In this document: positions 60,967 through 64,000 of the stretch, in pieces
Layout of the letters: the number at the start of each line of letters is the position of its first letter
Numbering within the stretch: the stretch's first letter is position 1
From: Huiozyma naganishii CBS 8797
Taxonomy: Eukaryota; Ascomycota; Saccharomycetes; Saccharomycetales; Saccharomycetaceae
Direction of reading: 5' to 3'
Length of the DNA stretch: 64,000 nt
NCBI RefSeq assembly: GCF_000348985.1
Contig: NC_035924.1
Span: 1,240,001 to 1,304,000, forward strand
Translations under genes and position numbers: made by a program
Notes under the pieces: model-generated
Told to the model about the DNA's origin: nothing
What the model saw: the letters and a program-made list of their open reading frames with translations, nothing else
Database searches by the model: none

Positions 60967-63105
60967 TCACCAACAGGTATCATTCGGAAATCCATGTGTG
61001 GCGAATGCTGCACAACCGAAAGTCCGGAGGTTATTAAACCTTAGTGGACCATCTGCACCACCGTAGTATTGTGCGTATGGGACGCTCCCTTGGCGAGACA
61101 AAATGGGAAGTCGATTCAGTAAATACGCAGCACACCGTAAAGCTTCGCTCCACAAGTAAGGTGGGACACGCCCTCCAATAAGGAGTGAGCGCATTTTCTC
61201 CTGTAAAGTCCGATGGACACGTTCAACAGCTCCGTTCTGGGAACTATTATGAGTAACAGTTAACTGATGCGTGATGCCTTTGGACCCAAAGAAATCGTGG
61301 AGGACGTTACTTGTGAACTCTCCGCCATTATCGGTACGGACTGTGCCTACCTTATACCCTCCTCGGATGGAGAAGTAATTCTCCTGCTGGTGAATCCAGT
61401 TAATTAGGGCTTGAGTCGCAGCAGCCTTATTCTTCAACGGAATAACAAAATAATACCGTGAGTAGCTGTCTCTGATGGTCAGAAAACATTTAGAGTCGAC
61501 GTATTCCTCGTAACGGAAACCACCACATAGATCAACCTGAACTAACTGCAATGGTGCAGTTGCTTTAAAGTCAGAAATAACACCTTTGGAGAGTTGTCCT
61601 TTTGCGGTTACACACGTAGAGCAGAGGGAGTAGGGTGAAGGTTCGTACTTGGCTAGGCCAATTTCCTTGGCAAGCTTGTCGTACACCAGTTTACCAGGAT
61701 GGCCCAATCTTGGGTGCCATAATTCGCCTTTCGTGACAGGCGCAAGTCCACTCTGAACAATGGGTGGAGTCACAGATGTGACTGACTTATCAGCTACGCC
61801 ATCCAGAGCAGCCATCCAATAGGCTCTTTTGGCGGGGGTCGTACTAAATTTGTACAACCCCTTTTCCATTTCTCCAATGATCTTAGCCTTGTTGATCACG
61901 GTGTTAGGGATATTCCCAATATTATGCCCTGCTTTCGGAAAAGAACGCAAACTTTCCCGACCTTTTTGTCATCTTTGAGATTGACAACAAATTACAAGGG
62001 GAGTTGGGAACTTACATGGTATTCTTAACAGTGTACTTGTCCAATTGGACATTTCCTTTCCCTTCGATTGGCAGAGAATTCGCAATGCCGTTCACAAGGC
62101 CCTGGTCACCTTCTTTATACACCTTGAACTGGTTTTTATCGTTGGTAATGTGGTTAGTACACCCGCTATCCAAATACCAGTTCTTGGACTTGAAGTTTCC
62201 TCCTTCGGTGTCGGTGCTTAATGCAGCACCAACATCTGCTAAGAAACAATTATAGGGATCGGCATCGTCGTCCCCATCAGAAACATAAGCCAGCAAGGAT
62301 TCGAAGGTTTCTTTTGTTTTCCCTTTTGGCATTGCTCACTTGCATGTCTGCCCTTGCACCGTTTGCAGTACCTAAATCGACCTTTCCTGTACTGATTGTG
62401 ACTGGCAGTGAACGCAGATGAAGTAGCCGAAGATTCAGTATCTTCCGCACTCCATCTGTCCACAGAGTCATAAAACTCATTAATGTTAACTTCTGACTTA
62501 TTACCATATTAAATTAGTAATTTGTTCTGAGTGTCCTTAGAAACGGCCAGAATGGATAGGGCCACCGGAAAGGTGGTACTTTGGAAGATAGCCCGGTTCT
62601 TTAAAATAAATTGGACCTTTTTGTTAGCTTCTTCAGCGCCATGAGTTCCTTTCTGAATCTCTTTGATGACCTCAAGCACGTCAGTGACTCTGGGTTTGCC
62701 AAATTCTGTGGCAATCCGTTGCAGGCAGATTTTTCCTGCGTGAGCGTTACCTGTGAGGTTACCATCATAAAAAACTTGGTCGACAATTTTGAGGACCCTT
62801 TTATTAGGACTGGTTTCCTCAATGACTTTCATAATTGTCGTACTCAAAATACCAATAATGATATCACGGTCGTTCGAAGACTCAGAGATGACCTCGTAAT
62901 TAAAATCGTAAACCCGATTTTGATCATCTGTCAGATACTTCCATAAAGGTAAACAAGTTCTTTGAGCGTTTACGATCAATACTTGAATCCATTTTTCATA
63001 ATCGCCGACTTTGTCTAGGCGGATTCTTGATCTGGAAGCTTCGACAGGGCTGATAACCTGTAAAAAAGGCTTCAGCTTTCTAATGTATTGATCTACAATA
63101 TTTTC
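60967..63105 (-). mobile_element. Ty1/copia retrotransposon relic (gag-protease-integrase, truncated)
   Basis: Read from right to left, the order is gag, protease, integrase, diagnostic of the copia group. Gag sequence lies at 62509-63105. A zinc-knuckle-like CKRCKGRHASEQC is near 62370. The protease site WYLDSGCTNHIT is near 62180. The integrase (60967-61950, one open frame) has the HHCC finger LWHPRLGHPG ... CSTCVTAKG, then catalytic Asp in VQVDLCGG, Asp in VRTDNGGEF and Glu in NGAVERVHR. The chain stops at 60967 inside the integrase; reverse transcriptase, RNase H and both LTRs are absent. Frameshifts separate the domains. It cannot be autonomous. Confidence 0.9.
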
Positions 63106-63107
63106 CA

Positions 63108-63278
63108 AACAGAGCCCTACCAACACCACTCGCTCAAGGAAAACCCACTGGTGTCAACCCTCCTGCGAAAAGTGCTTCCGCAGTTGCTGTTTCCATATAC
63201 GGCGGAGGCGAGTCCGTTTTCGGGTCTCACCTTTCGTTGACCGCGGCATTTGGTGTTTTTCTGCTGGCTTTTCTGTAA
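63108..63278 (+). pseudogene. C-terminal remnant of a GPI-anchored cell-wall protein
   Basis: The open frame running to TAA at 63276-63278 encodes PTGVNPPAKSASAVAVSIYG and GGESVFGSHLSL, then a hydrophobic tail AFGVFLLAFL. The small-residue site followed by a C-terminal hydrophobic segment is a GPI-attachment signal of yeast adhesins and mannoproteins. The 5' part of the gene is missing: the frame runs directly into the copia gag sequence at about 63105. Which adhesin family is unknown. Confidence 0.75.
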
Positions 63279-63852
63279 ACACTGCACTCCATCTATCTAT
63301 CCCCTCGTGATTTTACATGGAATGTGGCGAGCATTAATTTTTTTATATCTTACCGTAGTCAATCTCCCAGTGCTTCGATACAAACCATATGAAAAGTTAC
63401 CCCTCCAGAATCAAGGAATGTTAATTCATGAAAGTATGCTAATTCGGCGGTTTGTCCATCTGTTGCGGAATGTGCTCCTCAGTTTTCCCGTAACTGTACC
63501 TCAGCACATTACTTTGATGTAACCAGAGATAGTCTCGGAGTAGGAATAATCCTTGCTATTGCAGGGCGTGCTAACCAGTGATTTTCGACTGTAGCTGCAA
63601 AATGATCTGCTTTTTATCCAAAGTCTTCTGTTTTACCGGCGTAGCGTAATACAGTGAGGCCGGGTTGAAACAACTCCTCATTCGGTACTATCCTGAATAG
63701 TCCATCTTCCGAAAAACACAACAGACCAGTACACAACGTAGGTTTCGGTCCCTGCCCATTTCATCGATCTGATAGTAGGATTAAAAACATTAACATCAGG
63801 TAGATATATAACAGGTCACAACACTACTAAAGGGGGAAGGCCCCATAAACAT
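63279..63852. other. Intergenic region between two facing cell-wall protein ends
   Basis: About 570 bp, AT-rich. One short no-similarity frame (63250-63522) overlaps the end of the remnant. Nothing else recognised. Confidence 0.5.
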
Positions 63853-64000
63853 TCACAAAACACCCAGTAAGAAAACAGCAAACATCACAGAGAAGGAGAG
63901 ACTGGAGTTCAAGGAAGATGCACCTCCACCGTATATGGAGACACCTGCGGTAGTGGTACTTCTAGTTGGGGTTGCACCACCAGGGAAGAACTCTCCAGCA
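63853..64000 (-). CDS. GPI-anchored cell-wall protein, C-terminal end only (runs off window)
   Basis: The last 48 codons of a minus-strand gene, ending TGA at 63853-63855. Sequence includes FFPGGATPTRSTTTAGVSIY, GGGASSLNSSL and a hydrophobic tail FSVMFAVFLLGVL. Thr/Ser richness, the small omega-site region and the C-terminal hydrophobic stretch indicate a GPI signal. It shares the SIYGGG motif and layout with the remnant at 63108-63278, facing it. The rest of the gene lies beyond the window, so the family cannot be named. Confidence 0.8.
   Translation of the reverse strand, partial: AGEFFPGGATPTRSTTTAGVSIYGGGASSLNSSLSFSVMFAVFLLGVL

Overview
This window is nuclear DNA of a budding yeast of the family Saccharomycetaceae. 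The genes are compact and mostly intronless. The two clear spliced genes use GTATGT donors and TACTAAC branch points. The proteins match Saccharomyces cerevisiae families closely, and the gene order follows the right arm of S. cerevisiae chromosome XI from YKR075C to YKR100C. Two genes of the sister region on chromosome XV (CDC21 and UFE1, YOR074C/YOR075W) are interleaved, while other genes of both tracks (RPF2, DAD2, SKI7, YKR078W, UBP11) are missing here. That is the pattern expected in a post-whole-genome-duplication species that lost a different set of duplicates. The fairly high GC content suggests a genus such as Kazachstania, but the species cannot be fixed from the sequence alone.

Layout: 1-1145, a tRNA-Lys(UUU) with an intron in otherwise featureless DNA. 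1146-8069, a Reg1-related gene, ECM4, MSA2 and TRZ1. 9072-18468, MRPL20, HBS1, UFE1, CDC21, NUP133 and MTD1, a block inverted as a unit relative to S. cerevisiae. 19061-29685, PRP16, OMA1, TVP38, TGL4 and PXL1 (PXL1 holds a 19-base run of N). 30117-41693, an SRL3/WHI5-type gene with a frameshift, SRP40, PTR2, a spliced ubiquitin-eL40 gene and MLP1. 42191-54654, an unfamiliar diacylglycerol-kinase-like gene, spliced PCC1, ESL2, PCK1, BAS1 and SKG1.

After SKG1 the synteny stops. The last 9 kb look subtelomeric: two converging, decayed hAT-transposase copies (55904-57960), a peroxisomal thiolase gene (POT1), a decayed Ty1/copia relic on the minus strand (60967-63105) with a 47-bp inverted copy of its gag sequence at 60037-60083, and two facing C-termini of GPI-anchored cell-wall proteins.

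Functional themes: G1/S control (MSA2, SRL3-type, CDC21), RNA processing and translation (TRZ1, PRP16, HBS1, MRPL20, eL40, SRP40, KEOPS PCC1), nuclear pore (NUP133, MLP1), one-carbon and purine control (MTD1, BAS1), and gluconeogenesis and fat use (PCK1, TGL4, POT1). Recognisable control sites include two Cat8/Sip4-type CSREs before PCK1, an overlapping Cbf1/Gcn4/Bas1 site before BAS1, PAC/RRPE elements before SRP40, an MCB before MSA2, and a cluster of Tbf1-like palindromes before ESL2.
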